Below are positions 16,196 to 24,334 of a DNA stretch of 32,709 bases, piece by piece; the stretch's first letter is position 1, and every line of letters starts with the position of its first letter. The notes under the pieces are model-generated. The model saw only the letters and a list, made by a program, of their open reading frames with translations. It had not been told where the DNA came from and did not search any database. Source of the DNA: GCA-2686765 sp036012725 (GTDB lineage: Bacteria > Pseudomonadota > Alphaproteobacteria > Rhodospirillales > 2-02-FULL-58-16); contig DASCPW010000064.1 of NCBI GenBank assembly GCA_036012725.1, forward strand, positions 1 through 32,709, written 5' to 3'. Position numbers and translations under genes: made by a program.

Positions 16196-17209
16196 TTGCG
16201 ACAATCCTATCCATTCGCTCCGGGGAGCTTTCCCCGCACCCGCATGCGCCGTACACGCCATGACGGCTGGTTACGCCACTTGGTGGCCGAGAACCGTCTT
16301 GGCGTCGACGACTTAATCTGGCCCGTTTTCGTGATCGAAGGCAAAGGCAAACGCGAAGCCGTTTTCTCCATGCCCGGCGTTGATAGGCTCAGCATCGATC
16401 TCGTCGTTGATGCTGTGACCGAAGCCAGTGATATGGGCATTCCCGCCGTCGCCCTTTTTGTGTCCATAGAGCAGCGCCTGAAATCACCCGACGCCAGGGA
16501 GGCCCTAAACCCCGATAACCTGGTCTGCCGCTCCGTTCGGGCGGTCAAGGAGGCGGTTGCCGATGTCGGCGTCATCTGCGACGTGGCACTGGACCCCTTC
16601 AACAGCGATGGTCACGACGGCTTACTCCGGGATGGCTTCGTGCTCAACGATGAAACGCTCGACCTGCTGTGTCGTCAGGCGTTGGTGCAAGCGGCAGCCG
16701 GCTGCGACGTGATTGCCCCTTCGGACATGATGGACGGGCGCGTCGGCGCCATCCGCGATGCCTTGGACGAGGCTAATTTCACCAATGTCCCGATCATGTC
16801 TTACGCGGCCAAATACGCCTCCGCCTTTTATGGCCCGTTCCGGGACGCAGTAGGCTCCGGCGGGGTGCTCAAAGGCGATAAAAAGAGCTACCAGATGGAC
16901 CCGGCCAACGCCGAGGAGGCGCTTCGCGAGGTGGCGCTTGATCTTAGCGAGGGCGCCGACATGGTCATGGTCAAGCCCGGGCTGCCCTATCTGGATATCA
17001 TTAGGCGAGTCAAGGATGCCTTCGGGGTACCCACTTTCGCCTATCATGTCAGCGGTGAATACGCCATGCTCAAGGCCGCCGCCCAGCAAGGTTGCCTGGA
17101 TTATGAGCAAGTAATGATGGAAAGCCTGCTCGCTTTCAAGCGGGCCGGCGCCGATGGCATCCTTACCTACGCCGCCGTCGAAGCGGCGCGGCTGCTCGGA
17201 CGCCTCTAA
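16196..17209 (+). CDS. hemB: Delta-aminolevulinic acid dehydratase (porphobilinogen synthase)
   Basis: HemB condenses two 5-aminolevulinate molecules to porphobilinogen, the monopyrrole of heme and other tetrapyrroles. With the TTG start at 16196 it has 337 aa. The two active-site lysines are K206 (SYAAKYASAFYGPFRDA) and K260 (MVMVKPGLPYLD). The aspartate-rich metal region reads DVALDPFNSDGHDG, the Mg-type rather than the zinc-cysteine type, but the usual histidine of THGHDG is D138 here. The first in-frame ATG (16244) would remove the typical FPRTRMRR lead-in, so the TTG is preferred, although no good ribosome binding site is visible. The stop is followed at once by the motB remnant. Confidence 0.95.
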   Translation: MRQSYPFAPGSFPRTRMRRTRHDGWLRHLVAENRLGVDDLIWPVFVIEGKGKREAVFSMPGVDRLSIDLVVDAVTEASDMGIPAVALFVSIEQRLKSPDAREALNPDNLVCRSVRAVKEAVADVGVICDVALDPFNSDGHDGLLRDGFVLNDETLDLLCRQALVQAAAGCDVIAPSDMMDGRVGAIRDALDEANFTNVPIMSYAAKYASAFYGPFRDAVGSGGVLKGDKKSYQMDPANAEEALREVALDLSEGADMVMVKPGLPYLDIIRRVKDAFGVPTFAYHVSGEYAMLKAAAQQGCLDYEQVMMESLLAFKRAGADGILTYAAVEAARLLGRL

Positions 17210-17751
17210 GCCAAGCCCGCGCCGGCAAAAGCACGAGCGGCAGCGAGAATGATGAAGGTGAAAGCTCTTCCGACGAAAAAAAAGCCGAGGAAACCATAAA
17301 AAAGAAGGAGGAAGAACAGTTCAAGGCGGCCGAGGAAGCCTTGCACAATGCGATTAAGGTGATGCCCCAGAAAATCTCTATTTCCGGCCATACCGACGCG
17401 ACCAAACTCGCTGGCGGCGACGACTACGGCAATTGGGAGCTATCGGCGGACCGCGCCAACGCTAGCCGCCGCGCCATGCAAGAGTTGGGTACCCCCGAGG
17501 AGCGCTTCGCCAAAATGGTCGGCCTGGCGGCTAACAATCCCCTCTTTCCAGACGATCCCACCAATCCCACGAACCGCCGCTTGTCCATCGTTCTATTGCG
17601 CGGGACAGGTGTGGAGCCGCCCCAGCAAAAGACGGAACGCCAAGTTGCGCCGCAACAGGTGGCGAACCAGTCGGAAGTGGCTGGAAACATGCCCGCCGGC
17701 CAAGTCCCAGGTGGCCAGTGGGCCGGATCCCGCCGCCGCCAACGAAAATGA
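17210..17751 (+). pseudogene. motB remnant: flagellar stator protein lacking its N-terminus and part of its OmpA domain
   Basis: An open frame runs from the end of hemB to a TGA at 17749. It encodes a charged linker (KKAEETIKKKEEEQFKAAEE) like the region before the OmpA domain of alphaproteobacterial MotB. It then jumps from EEALHNAI directly to KVMPQKISISGHTD, and continues with NWELSADRANASRRAM, LFPDDPTNPTNRRLSIVLLR and a Q/P/G-rich tail. Intact MotB has about 60-70 more residues (the RIQIVD part of the OmpA domain) between EEAL..AI and the MPQ helix, plus an N-terminal cytoplasmic and membrane segment. None of that is present, nor is motA. No ATG or GTG precedes the conserved part; only a TTG at 17341 could start it. 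It overlaps the bpt start by 4 nt. I infer a decayed gene with two in-frame-compatible deletions. Confidence 0.8.
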
Positions 17752-18473
17752 AACACAAACCGAGTTTCGGTACGCAGTTTTTTTTTACCACCCCGCCCCT
17801 GCCCTGCCCTTATCTTGCGGGGCGGATCGAACGGCGGGTGATGACGGAACTAGTGGGACGGGCCGCCGCCGACCTGCATGACGCCTTGTCGCTGGCTGGC
17901 TACCGGCGCTCGCACCGCATTGCCTATACGCCGGCCTGCCCCGATTGCTCGGGTTGCGTCGCCGTCAGGGCCGTGGCCGGCGAATTTGCCATATCGCCCT
18001 CGTTGCGCCGGGTCTGGAAGCGCAATGATGATATCAAGGCCGAGATAGCCGCCGCTACCGCCACTAACGAACAGTTCGCCCTTTTCACCGCCTATTTGAA
18101 TTCCCGCCATGGCGACGGCGAGATGGCGAAGATGGACTTTCATGACTATCGGGAGTTGGTCGAGGATACGCCCGTGGATACCTTCATCGTGGAATTCCGC
18201 AAGCCTGGTGGCCGCCTGGCCGGAGTGTGCCTCGCCGACCGCATCGTCAAGGGGCTCTCTGCCGTCTATAGCTTCTTCGATCCGGCATTGAGACGGCGCA
18301 GCCTCGGTAGTTACATGATCCTGTCACTGCTGGAACAGGCAAAGACCGAGGGGCTTGCCCATGTTTATCTGGGATACTGGGTCGCCAGCAGTTCAAAAAT
18401 GGCCTACAAGGCGCGGTTTAGGCCGCTGGAGGCCCATACTCCCGAGGGTTGGCGGCGCCACGCCGATCCGTAG
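17748..18473 (+). CDS. bpt: Aspartate/glutamate leucyltransferase (N-end rule)
   Basis: Bpt/Ate-type enzymes transfer leucine from Leu-tRNA to proteins with N-terminal Asp or Glu, marking them for ClpS/ClpAP degradation. The 241-aa protein has the family N-terminus with C20 in PLPCPYLAGRIERR and the cysteine cluster C64-C67-C70 (TPACPDCSGC). The C-terminal GNAT-like part has AVYSFFDPALRRRSLG, YMILSLLEQAK and YLGYWVASSSKMAYKARF. It sits at the short end of the family range but looks complete. ATG at 17748 overlaps the motB remnant stop (ATGA); a start ten codons upstream (17718) adds non-family residues. A tRNA-dependent arginyl specificity is less likely in this clade but cannot be excluded from sequence alone. 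Confidence 0.92.
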   Translation: MKHKPSFGTQFFFTTPPLPCPYLAGRIERRVMTELVGRAAADLHDALSLAGYRRSHRIAYTPACPDCSGCVAVRAVAGEFAISPSLRRVWKRNDDIKAEIAAATATNEQFALFTAYLNSRHGDGEMAKMDFHDYRELVEDTPVDTFIVEFRKPGGRLAGVCLADRIVKGLSAVYSFFDPALRRRSLGSYMILSLLEQAKTEGLAHVYLGYWVASSSKMAYKARFRPLEAHTPEGWRRHADP

Positions 18474-18545
18474 CGCTCGCCTAGTGTAAGCCGTGTTGCG
18501 CACCATTCCTAATCCTTATACTCTCGCCTGGCCGTTTGCGGTGTG

Positions 18546-18563
18546 GGTTTAACGGGGTAAACC
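18546..18563. repeat. Small inverted repeat upstream of the TRAP operon
   Basis: GGTTTA (18546-18551) and TAAACC (18558-18563) flank a 6-nt ACGGGG spacer in the 161-nt gap before dctP. TTGCGC (18496-18501) and TATACT (18517-18522) lie just upstream but only 15 nt apart, so they make a weak promoter candidate. The repeat would be placed like an operator just downstream of such a promoter. Confidence 0.35.
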
Positions 18564-18634
18564 AACCGGTCGAGGGACTTTTCGCCGTTTACGGATTTTT
18601 TTCTTGCATCGCCGCCTAGGGAGAATGGACTGAA

Positions 18635-19723
18635 ATGAAACGACGTCAATTCCTTACTGCCACCGCCGCTGCGGGGCTCGCCGCTTCCTTTTCCGCTCCG
18701 GCCCTAGCCCAGGGACAGCGGCAACTCAAAATGGTCACTACCTGGCCCAAGAAATTCCCCGGCCTCGGCACGGGCGCCCAGCGCATGGCCGACCGTGTCG
18801 GCCGGATGAGCGGCGGCAAGCTCACCGTCAAGCTTTTCGCCGCCGGCGAACTGGTGCCGCCTTTGGAATCCTTCGACGCCGTTTCCAGCGGCGCCGCCGA
18901 TCTTTACCACGCGGCGGAATACTACTGGCAGGGCAAGTCGAAGGCCTTCAACTTCTTCGCCGCCGTGCCCTTCGGCATGACCGCCGCTGAGATCAACGCC
19001 TGGATTCACCATGGCGGTGGCCAGAAGGAATGGGACAGGTTGTCGGCGAAGTTTAACCTCAAACCGTTCCTCTGCGGCAATACCGGCGTCCAGATGGGCG
19101 GCTGGTTCAACAAGGAAATCCACAGTGTCGAGGACTACAAAGGCCTGAAGATTCGCATGCCGGGCCTGGGCGGCGAGGTGCTTCGCCGCATCGGCGCCGC
19201 CGCCGTGACCCTGCCGGGGGGTCAGATTTTTCCTTCCTTGCAATCGGGCGCCATCGATGCCACCGAGTGGGTCGGCCCCTGGAACGATCTTGCCTTCGGC
19301 TTCTATAAGGTTGCCAAATTCTACTACTATCCCGGCTTCCACGAGCCCGGCACGGCACTATCCTGCGCCGTCAATCTGAAAGTCTGGGAAAGTCTGAGCG
19401 ACGAACACAAAGCAGTCATCGAAGCCGCGACGGCGGCAGAAAACGATTTTATGTTGGCCGAGTTCAACGCCCGCAACAACGAGGCGCTTGCCGTTCTCAG
19501 GAAAAAACACGGCGTCCAGTTACGCAGGTTCTCCGACAGCACATTGTTGGCCATCGGCGTGGCGGCCGGTGGGGTGATTTCCGAGGTCGGTGCAAGTGAC
19601 GCCTTCACCGGCCGCGTTTACAACAGCTTCAGTAATTTCCGTAAAAAAGCAATCGCCTGGTCGAAACTTTCCGATCAGGCATTTTGGAAGGCTCGCTTGC
19701 TGCCCTTCAAATATGGCGGTTAG
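18635..19723 (+). CDS. dctP: TRAP transporter substrate-binding protein (DctP family, TakP-like)
   Basis: This periplasmic binding protein delivers an organic acid to the DctQM permease. The 362-aa protein starts with a Tat signal (K-R-R-Q-F-L, hydrophobic stretch, APALA cleavage near residue 25), implying export in folded form. The mature part begins LKMVTTWPKKFPG and carries the carboxylate-binding arginine R174 in LKIRMPGLGGEV and the DATEWVGPWNDLAFG block (209-222). That W-bearing block resembles TakP, which binds 2-oxo acids, and related monocarboxylate/lactate-binding proteins. I infer a 2-oxo or hydroxy monocarboxylate ligand but not which one. ATG at 18635 with AGGGAG about 11 nt upstream. 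A 149-nt AT-rich gap separates it from dctQ. Confidence 0.93.
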   Translation: MKRRQFLTATAAAGLAASFSAPALAQGQRQLKMVTTWPKKFPGLGTGAQRMADRVGRMSGGKLTVKLFAAGELVPPLESFDAVSSGAADLYHAAEYYWQGKSKAFNFFAAVPFGMTAAEINAWIHHGGGQKEWDRLSAKFNLKPFLCGNTGVQMGGWFNKEIHSVEDYKGLKIRMPGLGGEVLRRIGAAAVTLPGGQIFPSLQSGAIDATEWVGPWNDLAFGFYKVAKFYYYPGFHEPGTALSCAVNLKVWESLSDEHKAVIEAATAAENDFMLAEFNARNNEALAVLRKKHGVQLRRFSDSTLLAIGVAAGGVISEVGASDAFTGRVYNSFSNFRKKAIAWSKLSDQAFWKARLLPFKYGG

Positions 19724-19791
19724 AACCCTGGATGGCGCTTTTTGTATCCGATATTCTGTTTAAAATATAACATTAAAAAATTTATATTATA

Positions 19792-19805
19792 ATTTGATAT
19801 CAAAT
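19792..19805. repeat. Perfect 14-nt AT-rich palindrome between dctP and dctQ
   Basis: ATTTGATATCAAAT is fully self-complementary. It lies inside a roughly 80-nt AT-rich block within the operon, in strong contrast to the GC-rich genes on either side. It could be an operator, an internal promoter element or mRNA processing structure uncoupling dctP expression from dctQM; no evidence distinguishes these. Confidence 0.4.
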
Positions 19806-19872
19806 GTTTTTTATAGCGTAGATTAGACTTTATCTCTTTCCTGTTTCCATACCGGCGGCGGAGACGGTTCTG

Positions 19873-20391
19873 GTGACTTTTCTGGCCTCTCTGGCGCGCC
19901 TCATCGATGCTCTCAACGATGCCGTTGGTCGGTTCACCGCCTGGGCGGCGTTGGCCATGGTGATCGTCCAGTTCGCGGTTGTGGTCTTGCGTCATGTTTT
20001 CGGACTCGGTTCGATCATGTTGCAGGAATCGGTCGTTTACCTGCATGCCATCTTGTTCATGGTCGGCTCCGGCTATACCCTTTTGCACGGTGGTCATGTT
20101 CGGGTCGATATCTTCTACCGCCACGCGGCGGCGCGAAAAAAAGCCCTTATCGATTTGGCCGGCGTCGTCATTTTCCTGATTCCCGTCTGCCTGCTCATCT
20201 GGTGGGTTTCCTGGCCCTATGTTGTTAATTCCTGGCTTATCTTTGAGGGGTCCAGGGAAACCAGCGGTATCCAGGCGGTATTTTTGCTGAAGACCGTCAT
20301 CCCGTTGTTCTCGGCGTTGACGCTCATGCAGGGGATTTCGCTGGCGGCGCGGTCTCTGATTGTCCTTGCCGGGGTTGAGAAACGGCCATGA
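19873..20391 (+). CDS. dctQ: TRAP transporter small membrane subunit (DctQ family)
   Basis: This 172-aa integral membrane protein has four hydrophobic segments (about 22-40, 52-70, 95-115 and 137-158) as expected for DctQ. It carries the family LQESVVYLHAILFMVGSGYTL and GGHVRVDIFY motifs. Its role is to pair with DctM and the binding protein. The start is GTG at 19873 with a modest GGAG upstream. It overlaps dctM by 4 nt (ATGA), so the two permease subunits are made together. Confidence 0.92.
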   Translation: MTFLASLARLIDALNDAVGRFTAWAALAMVIVQFAVVVLRHVFGLGSIMLQESVVYLHAILFMVGSGYTLLHGGHVRVDIFYRHAAARKKALIDLAGVVIFLIPVCLLIWWVSWPYVVNSWLIFEGSRETSGIQAVFLLKTVIPLFSALTLMQGISLAARSLIVLAGVEKRP

Positions 20392-21968
20392 CCATTGCCG
20401 CAATCCTCGCTACGGGGATGTTCGCGGCCGCCTGCGTTTTGCTGCTGGCCGGCTTTCCCGTCGCCTTCACCCTGGCCGGGAGCGGGCTTGTCTTCGCCGC
20501 TATCGCCTATCCGTTCGGCGCTTTCGACTTCTCGCTGTTGGCTGCCTTGCCGTCGCGCATTTTCGGCAACGCCATGACCAACGAGGTACTGATTGCCGTG
20601 CCGCTGTTTGTCTTCATGGGGGTCACGCTCGAGCGTTCGAAAGTCGCCGAAGAGCTTCTCGACACCTTGGCAATGCTATTCGGCAACCTGCGTGGTGGCC
20701 TGGGCATGGCGGTTTTCGTGGTCGGCGCCCTGATGGCGGCGTCAACCGGCATCGTTGGCGCCACGGTCGTCACCATGGGGCTTTTATCGCTGCCGACGAT
20801 GCTGAGGCGGGGATACGCGCCGGCGCTTGCCAGCGGCACCGTCTGCGCGGCCGGGACCCTCGGCCAGATCATCCCGCCGTCGATCGTTCTCATTCTGCTC
20901 GGAGACCAGATTTCCAACGCCTACGTGGACGCGCAACTGGCGATCGGCAATTTTTCGCCAGAGCCGATTTCAGTCGGCGATCTGTTTGCCGGCGCCCTGC
21001 TGCCCGGTCTGCTCCTGGTCGCCATGTACATCCTCTATCAGCTCATTATCGCCTGGCTCAAACCCGAATCGTCCCCAGCCATCGACGCCGACGAAATCGC
21101 CGCCAGCGGCCTGGCGCGGCGCGTCATGCGGGCGCTGGTTCCTCCCCTCGTCCTCATTGTCGCCGTCCTTGGCTCCATTCTTGCCGGCGTCGCCACCCCG
21201 ACCGAAGCGGCGGCAGTTGGTGCCGTCGGTGCCGTGCTACTGGCCAGCCGAGGCGGCGGCCGTTCCTTGCCATTGGCCACCGGTGCCCTGGTGGTGATGC
21301 TGATCCTTGCCAACAGCTTTGATTTGCGGGTGGCGCGGACTGATATTCCGGCCGCCGACATGGCTGCCATCGCCATTGCCGCCATCGCCCTGGCGGTGCT
21401 GATCTGGGGCCTGTTCTCCGGTTTTCTCCGACTTTCCCTGACGAAGGTGCCGGAAACCGGGATACCGGTCCTTGCCGAGATCGCCCGCGCAACCATGCGG
21501 ATTTCGGCCATGGTCTTCGTGATCCTTATCGGCGCTTCGGTGTTTTCATTGGTTTTCCGCGGTCTCGGCGGCGATGACCTGGTCCGTGAAGCAATAAGCG
21601 GCCTGCCCGGCGGCGTCGCCGGCGCCGTCATTGGGGTCATGCTGGTCATGTTTTTGCTCGGTTTTTTCCTCGATTTCATCGAAATCATCTTTGTCGTCGT
21701 TCCCATCGTCGCGCCGGTCCTGCTCGCCATGGGCCTGAACCCAGTCTGGCTCGGCGTGATGATGGCGATGAACCTGCAGACGTCGTTCCTGACGCCGCCT
21801 TTCGGTTTCGCCTTGTTCTATTTGCGCGGAGTGGCGCCAAAAGAAGTGACGACGGCGCAGATTTACCGGGGTGTGCTGCCCTTCGTCGCCATTCAACTGG
21901 CCATGCTGGCGTTGCTCGCCTTCTACCCCCGCCTTGCCACCTGGCTGCCACAACTGGTGTTCGGGTAA
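20388..21968 (+). CDS. dctM: TRAP transporter large membrane subunit (DctM family)
   Basis: DctM is the ion-coupled transport channel, thought to be driven by a sodium or proton gradient. The 526-aa protein is longer than the usual 425-440 because of an extra hydrophobic stretch near residues 280-345 (ASRGGGRSLPLATGALV onward), an arrangement seen in TakM-like large subunits. Typical segments are GNAMTNEVLIAVPLFVFMG, STGIVGATVVTMGLLSLP, CAAGTLGQIIPPSIVLILL, FLDFIEIIFVVVPIVAPVL and TSFLTPPFGFALFYLRG. The stop is only 7 nt from the convergent parC stop. No regulator gene accompanies this operon. Confidence 0.94.
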   Translation: MTIAAILATGMFAAACVLLLAGFPVAFTLAGSGLVFAAIAYPFGAFDFSLLAALPSRIFGNAMTNEVLIAVPLFVFMGVTLERSKVAEELLDTLAMLFGNLRGGLGMAVFVVGALMAASTGIVGATVVTMGLLSLPTMLRRGYAPALASGTVCAAGTLGQIIPPSIVLILLGDQISNAYVDAQLAIGNFSPEPISVGDLFAGALLPGLLLVAMYILYQLIIAWLKPESSPAIDADEIAASGLARRVMRALVPPLVLIVAVLGSILAGVATPTEAAAVGAVGAVLLASRGGGRSLPLATGALVVMLILANSFDLRVARTDIPAADMAAIAIAAIALAVLIWGLFSGFLRLSLTKVPETGIPVLAEIARATMRISAMVFVILIGASVFSLVFRGLGGDDLVREAISGLPGGVAGAVIGVMLVMFLLGFFLDFIEIIFVVVPIVAPVLLAMGLNPVWLGVMMAMNLQTSFLTPPFGFALFYLRGVAPKEVTTAQIYRGVLPFVAIQLAMLALLAFYPRLATWLPQLVFG

Positions 21969-21975
21969 ACAGGAG

Positions 21976-24204
21976 TTAGCTGCCGAATCGCATAGCGCGC
22001 GGAAAGCCCGGCGGCGGTTTCCGTCCCGCCTGGCCGCGCTGGCCCAGCCAATCTTCAAGATCGGTTTTGCTGCTCACCCCCCTTCCCGTCCGCCAACTGA
22101 GGCCGGATTTAAGGGAGAAAGCCTTGATGTCGGCTAGTCCGCCCTGGCGGTAGCGTTGCAGGATGATACCGCGGCCACGGGCCATGACCGGTACCTCGGC
22201 CAGGGGAAAGACCAACAGCTTGCCGGCTCGACCCAGCGCCGCCACGTGGTCGGCGTCGTCCTCGACCGGCACGCAGGCCGCCGCCTCCTCACCGGAGATG
22301 ATGTTCAAGACCTGTTTGCCATTGCGGGTTTGGGCGAGGACCTCGTCTTCGTCGACAATGAAGCCGCGTCCCGTCTCGGAGGCCACCAGCAGGCGCTGAC
22401 CGGGGCGGTAAACGAACAAGGCAAGAACGTCATGGCCGTTGCCCAGTTCGATCATCAGGCGTAGCGGTTCGCCGTCGCCGCGCCCGCCCGACAGCTTGTC
22501 GCAGCCGATGGTGTAGAATCGGCCGTTGGTGGCGAAAACCAAAAGTTTATCAGTGGTTTGCGCCGGCAGGTGGAACTTGGCGCGGTCGCCTTCCTTGTAT
22601 TTTATGGCACCGCCGTCGATATGGCCCTTGACCGCCCTGATCCATCCCTTTTGCGAACAGAGCACGGTAACGGGCTGGCGCTCGATCATCGCTTCCAGTG
22701 GCAGCGGCGCGGAAACCGGCGCCGCGCCGATCTGGGTGCGGCGGCGGCCGAATTCCGTGTCCGGGCCGAATCGCTTGCCGATTTCGGTGATTTCCCTGGA
22801 GATGACCTTATTGCGGCGCTTTTCGTCCTTGAGCAGGTTTTTAATATCCTTTCTCTCGGCGTTCAGCACCTTGTTTTCGTCCTTAATCACCGTTTCCTCC
22901 AGCCGCCGCAGCTGCCTGAGACGCATGTTGAGAACAGCCTCGGCCTGGACCTCGGAGAGGGCCAAGGCGCGCATCAGTTCGGTTTTCGCATCGTCCCTTT
23001 CACGGATGATGCGGATGACTTCGTCCAGGTTCAAGTAAGCTATGAGGAAACCGCCTAGAACCTCCAGTCGTCTCTCGATTTTTTTCAGCCGGTACCGGCT
23101 GCGGCGCAGCAGCACCTGGTGGCGGTGATCGAGGAAAGCGGCAAGCGTTTCGCGCAGGTTCATCAGCCGCGGGACATTGGCGGCGTCGAGCACATTCATA
23201 TTGAGGCCGACGCGGACCTCGAAGTCGGTCAACCGGAAAATGTGCTGCATTAGCAAAGAGGCGTCGATGCCGCGGCTTTTCGGCTCGAGGACGATGCGCA
23301 TATCGGTCGCCGATTCGTCGCGGATGTCGGCGAGCCAAGGCAGCTTGCCGGCGGTGATGAGTTCGGCCGTCTTTTCGATCAGGCGTGATTTCCGTACCTG
23401 ATGGGGAATTTCCGTAACCACCACCTGGAAAAGCCCTCGTCCCATCTTCTCCACCTGCCACCGCGCCCCGAGGCGGAAGCTTCCCCGGCCGGCGCGGTAG
23501 GCCTCAAGCACCGATTGGCGCGGCTCGGCGAGAACCCCGCCGGTGGGGAAATCGGGACCGGGAATGAACTCGACAAGTTTCTCGAAGCTGGCCTTCGGAT
23601 AACGGATCAGGTGGATCAGCGCCGCCGAGAGTTCACCGATGTTGTGGGGCGGGATGCTGGTCGCCATGCCGACGGCGATGCCCGTCGCGCCGTTGGCCAA
23701 GAGGTTGGGAAAGCGGGCCGGCAAGACGACCGGTTCTTCTTCCTCGCCATCGTAGGTTTCGCGGAAGTCGGTGGCGTCCTCATCAATGCCTTCAAGCAGC
23801 GCCCAGGCGAATTCTGTCAGCCGCGCCTCGGTATAGCGCATGGCGGCGGCGTTATCGCCGTCTATGCTGCCGAAATTGCCCTGTCCGTCGACCAAGGGAT
23901 AGCGCTGCGCGAAATCCTGGGCGAGGCGGACCAGTGTGTCGTAAACGGCGACGTCGCCGTGGGGATGGTATTTACCAATAACATCGCCGATCACACGGGC
24001 GCATTTCTTGAAGCCCGAATGTGGCTCCAGCTTGAGCTGGCGCATCGCATAGAGGAGCCTTCGCTGCACCGGTTTCAAGCCGTCGCGGACGTCGGGCAGG
24101 GAGCGGGCCATGATGGTGGAAAGGGCATAATTGAGATAACGCTCACCCAAGGCGTCAGCAAAACGGGTCTCAAACACTTTGTACGTCGGCGGGGAATGGC
24201 CCAT
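21976..24204 (-). CDS. parC: DNA topoisomerase IV subunit A
   Basis: ParC with ParE decatenates daughter chromosomes. The protein has 742 aa from the ATG at 24204, which has AAGGAA upstream; the in-frame GTG at 24240 adds a non-family extension. The winged-helix DNA-binding site holds the catalytic Y124 (AAAMRYTEAR), preceded by VIGKYHPHGD and QDFAQRYPLVDGQGNFGSID. The coiled-coil tower (about 360-470) and a degenerate C-terminal beta-pinwheel without a GyrA-box complete the protein, and the absence of the GyrA-box supports ParC over GyrA. The quinolone-pocket residues read HPHGD-V85-A-V-Y-D89, with valine where serine is common. It is 130 nt downstream of recO. Confidence 0.95.
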   Translation of the reverse strand: MGHSPPTYKVFETRFADALGERYLNYALSTIMARSLPDVRDGLKPVQRRLLYAMRQLKLEPHSGFKKCARVIGDVIGKYHPHGDVAVYDTLVRLAQDFAQRYPLVDGQGNFGSIDGDNAAAMRYTEARLTEFAWALLEGIDEDATDFRETYDGEEEEPVVLPARFPNLLANGATGIAVGMATSIPPHNIGELSAALIHLIRYPKASFEKLVEFIPGPDFPTGGVLAEPRQSVLEAYRAGRGSFRLGARWQVEKMGRGLFQVVVTEIPHQVRKSRLIEKTAELITAGKLPWLADIRDESATDMRIVLEPKSRGIDASLLMQHIFRLTDFEVRVGLNMNVLDAANVPRLMNLRETLAAFLDHRHQVLLRRSRYRLKKIERRLEVLGGFLIAYLNLDEVIRIIRERDDAKTELMRALALSEVQAEAVLNMRLRQLRRLEETVIKDENKVLNAERKDIKNLLKDEKRRNKVISREITEIGKRFGPDTEFGRRRTQIGAAPVSAPLPLEAMIERQPVTVLCSQKGWIRAVKGHIDGGAIKYKEGDRAKFHLPAQTTDKLLVFATNGRFYTIGCDKLSGGRGDGEPLRLMIELGNGHDVLALFVYRPGQRLLVASETGRGFIVDEDEVLAQTRNGKQVLNIISGEEAAACVPVEDDADHVAALGRAGKLLVFPLAEVPVMARGRGIILQRYRQGGLADIKAFSLKSGLSWRTGRGVSSKTDLEDWLGQRGQAGRKPPPGFPRAMRFGS

Positions 24205-24334
24205 TTCGGTTCCTTGACGGCGCCTACGGGGATAAGCCACGAATTCGGTAACGATTTACTAGATATAGTAGCCAATTGGGGATTGTCGTCAACCCATCGC
24301 GGCTTTCACGGCAAGTCCAAAATCACCATGGGGA

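Noticed and set aside
20360..21322. 320-codon frame overlapping the dctM start
   Set aside because: Arg/His-rich out-of-frame shadow of dctM, which has all its family motifs.
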